Assembly: GCA_046760155.1 (NCBI GenBank)
Contig: JBHIDQ010000087.1
Location: 1 to 6,256, forward strand
DNA length: 6,256 nucleotides
Origin: JBHIDQ01 sp046760155
GTDB lineage: Bacteria; Chloroflexota; Dehalococcoidia; Dehalococcoidales; RBG-16-60-22
Reading direction: 5' to 3'
Each line of letters begins with the position of its first letter. Within the stretch, counting starts at the first letter, position 1. The notes under the pieces were generated by a model. The model had not been told where the DNA came from. It saw only the letters and a list, made by a program, of their open reading frames with translations, and did not search any database. A program made the translations under genes and the position numbers. Below, one piece after another: positions 5,142-6,256 of the stretch.

Positions 5142-6256
5142 ATGAGCCCGGATAATCAATCCAAAAACAAACCGATAAACTCTCCCCGTCGTACCCAGAT
5201 TGCCCGCATTGTCTTTGCCGCCGCCGAATCGATGGGTATTGCCGACCGAAAACTGGTCGAGCGGCTCACCGCTCAGGTAATTGAACGTCTGGAAGAGCAG
5301 CAACCACAACAACCACCACCAACCTTGCCCGGAATGGAAGACCTGGTGCTAAAGCCGCCCCGCCAGCAAATTCGCTTGCCAACCGATACCGACATACTGA
5401 CGGTGGTGGAAGAAATCTTGGCTGCCGAAGAACGAAAACAGGCCGAGGAGGTGAAAACTAAAATGAGAAAGACTGCTACCGCCAAGCCCAAAAAACAACC
5501 GGCTTCTGGCGTTAAACTTACCGAAAACGCACTTCACGTCCTGCAAAGAAGGTATTTAAGGAAAGATAAAGAGGGAAACGTTATTGAAACGCCAGAGGAG
5601 ATGTTCCACCGCGTGGCCGAGGCTATCGCCTCAGCGGAACTGATTTACCACCCCAAGGCAGATGTCAAGGCAAGGGAAGACGAATTTTACCAGCTGATGG
5701 CTAATCTGGAATTTCTCCCCAACTCACCTACCCTGATGAATGCCGGTAGGGAACTGGGACAGCTATCCGCCTGTTTTGTCCTGCCCATTGAGGACTCAAT
5801 GGATTCTATCTTTGACTCGGTGAAAAACACGGCGCTCATCCATAAAAGTGGCGGGGGAACCGGATTTTCCTTCTCCCGACTGAGACCGGAAAAAGATAGA
5901 GTTGGTTCCACCGGCGGGGTGGCCAGTGGTCCGGTTTCCTTCATCCGGGCCTTTGATACCGCCACTGACGTCATTAAACAGGGGGGGATGCGCCGCGGGG
6001 CAAATATGGGCATCCTTAATGTTGACCACCCAGATATTATGAAGTTCATCACCGCCAAAGATGACCCGACGGCACTGACCAACTTTAATATCTCCGTAGC
6101 CGTCACCAAGGAATTTATGGAAGCCGTCAAGGCGGGTAATGACTATAACCTGATCAATCCACGCACCAAAGAGGTTGAGGGTAAGCTCAATGCCAAAGAG
6201 GTTTTTGACACCATCGTGGAGATGGCCTGGAAAACCGGCGACCCGGGCATTGTCTT
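5142..6256 (+). CDS. nrdJ: B12-dependent class II ribonucleotide reductase (3' end missing)
   Basis: This frame is open from ATG 5142 to the window edge (371 whole codons), so the gene is cut by the window, not broken. The enzyme reduces ribonucleotides to deoxyribonucleotides with an adenosylcobalamin radical. The reductase part starts near residue 124 (LTENALHVLQRRYL, 126-139) and shows PNSPTLMNAG (193-202), C211 (the first cysteine of the active-site redox pair), GGGTGFSFSRLRP (237-249), SGPVSFIRAFD (262-272), GGMRRGANMGIL (281-292) and TGDPGIV at the edge. The radical-cysteine NPCGE motif should lie just past the window. Residues 1-107 form an extra N-terminal part whose helix pair (about 18-52) looks like half an ATP-cone, then a Gln/Pro linker (53-60) and a charged helix (84-107). 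AGGA (5131-5134), overlapping the nrdR stop, is 7 bases before the start. Confidence 0.93.
   Translation, partial: MSPDNQSKNKPINSPRRTQIARIVFAAAESMGIADRKLVERLTAQVIERLEEQQPQQPPPTLPGMEDLVLKPPRQQIRLPTDTDILTVVEEILAAEERKQAEEVKTKMRKTATAKPKKQPASGVKLTENALHVLQRRYLRKDKEGNVIETPEEMFHRVAEAIASAELIYHPKADVKAREDEFYQLMANLEFLPNSPTLMNAGRELGQLSACFVLPIEDSMDSIFDSVKNTALIHKSGGGTGFSFSRLRPEKDRVGSTGGVASGPVSFIRAFDTATDVIKQGGMRRGANMGILNVDHPDIMKFITAKDDPTALTNFNISVAVTKEFMEAVKAGNDYNLINPRTKEVEGKLNAKEVFDTIVEMAWKTGDPGIV

Overview
This window looks like an ordinary bacterial chromosomal segment of intermediate base composition with four recognisable protein genes, one partial gene and one tRNA. The pairing of nrdR with a B12-dependent (class II) ribonucleotide reductase, a mixed TTG/GTG/ATG start usage and a lone ribD resemble Chloroflexota of the Dehalococcoidia type. 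That placement is a tentative inference from gene content, not a proven assignment.

Layout. Bases 1-676 hold no gene I can recognise. They contain several inverted repeats, a leftward terminator-like hairpin (143-180) and clusters of short repeats. Bases 677-1396 (minus) encode an eight-helix ZIP-family metal transporter. Its start codon and -10 box lie inside a perfect dyad that resembles a Zur/Fur-type operator. Bases 1539-1611 (minus) are tRNA-Lys(UUU). Bases 1612-2005 are non-coding and carry the likely ribD promoter. Bases 2006-3100 (plus) are ribD (riboflavin synthesis). It converges on folC (3097-4410, minus; folate synthesis and polyglutamylation), and the two genes share a CTAG that supplies both stop codons.

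Bases 4411-4565 form a divergent control region between folC and nrdR. It holds a folC promoter and a sigma70-type nrdR promoter. Two NrdR boxes lie 31 bp apart, one filling the -35/-10 spacer and the other lying between the start site and the ribosome binding site. nrdR (4566-5132) is followed after 9 bp by nrdJ (5142 to the window end, 3' part missing), so the dNTP-sensing repressor and its target enzyme appear to form one autoregulated operon.

The genes serve basic cofactor, metal and nucleotide metabolism. I see no defence system, CRISPR array, transposase or prophage gene. The items most worth a second look are regulatory: the Zur-like operator with a probable leaderless start, the NrdR box pair, the N-terminal extension of NrdJ, and the repeat-rich 5' 520 bases.
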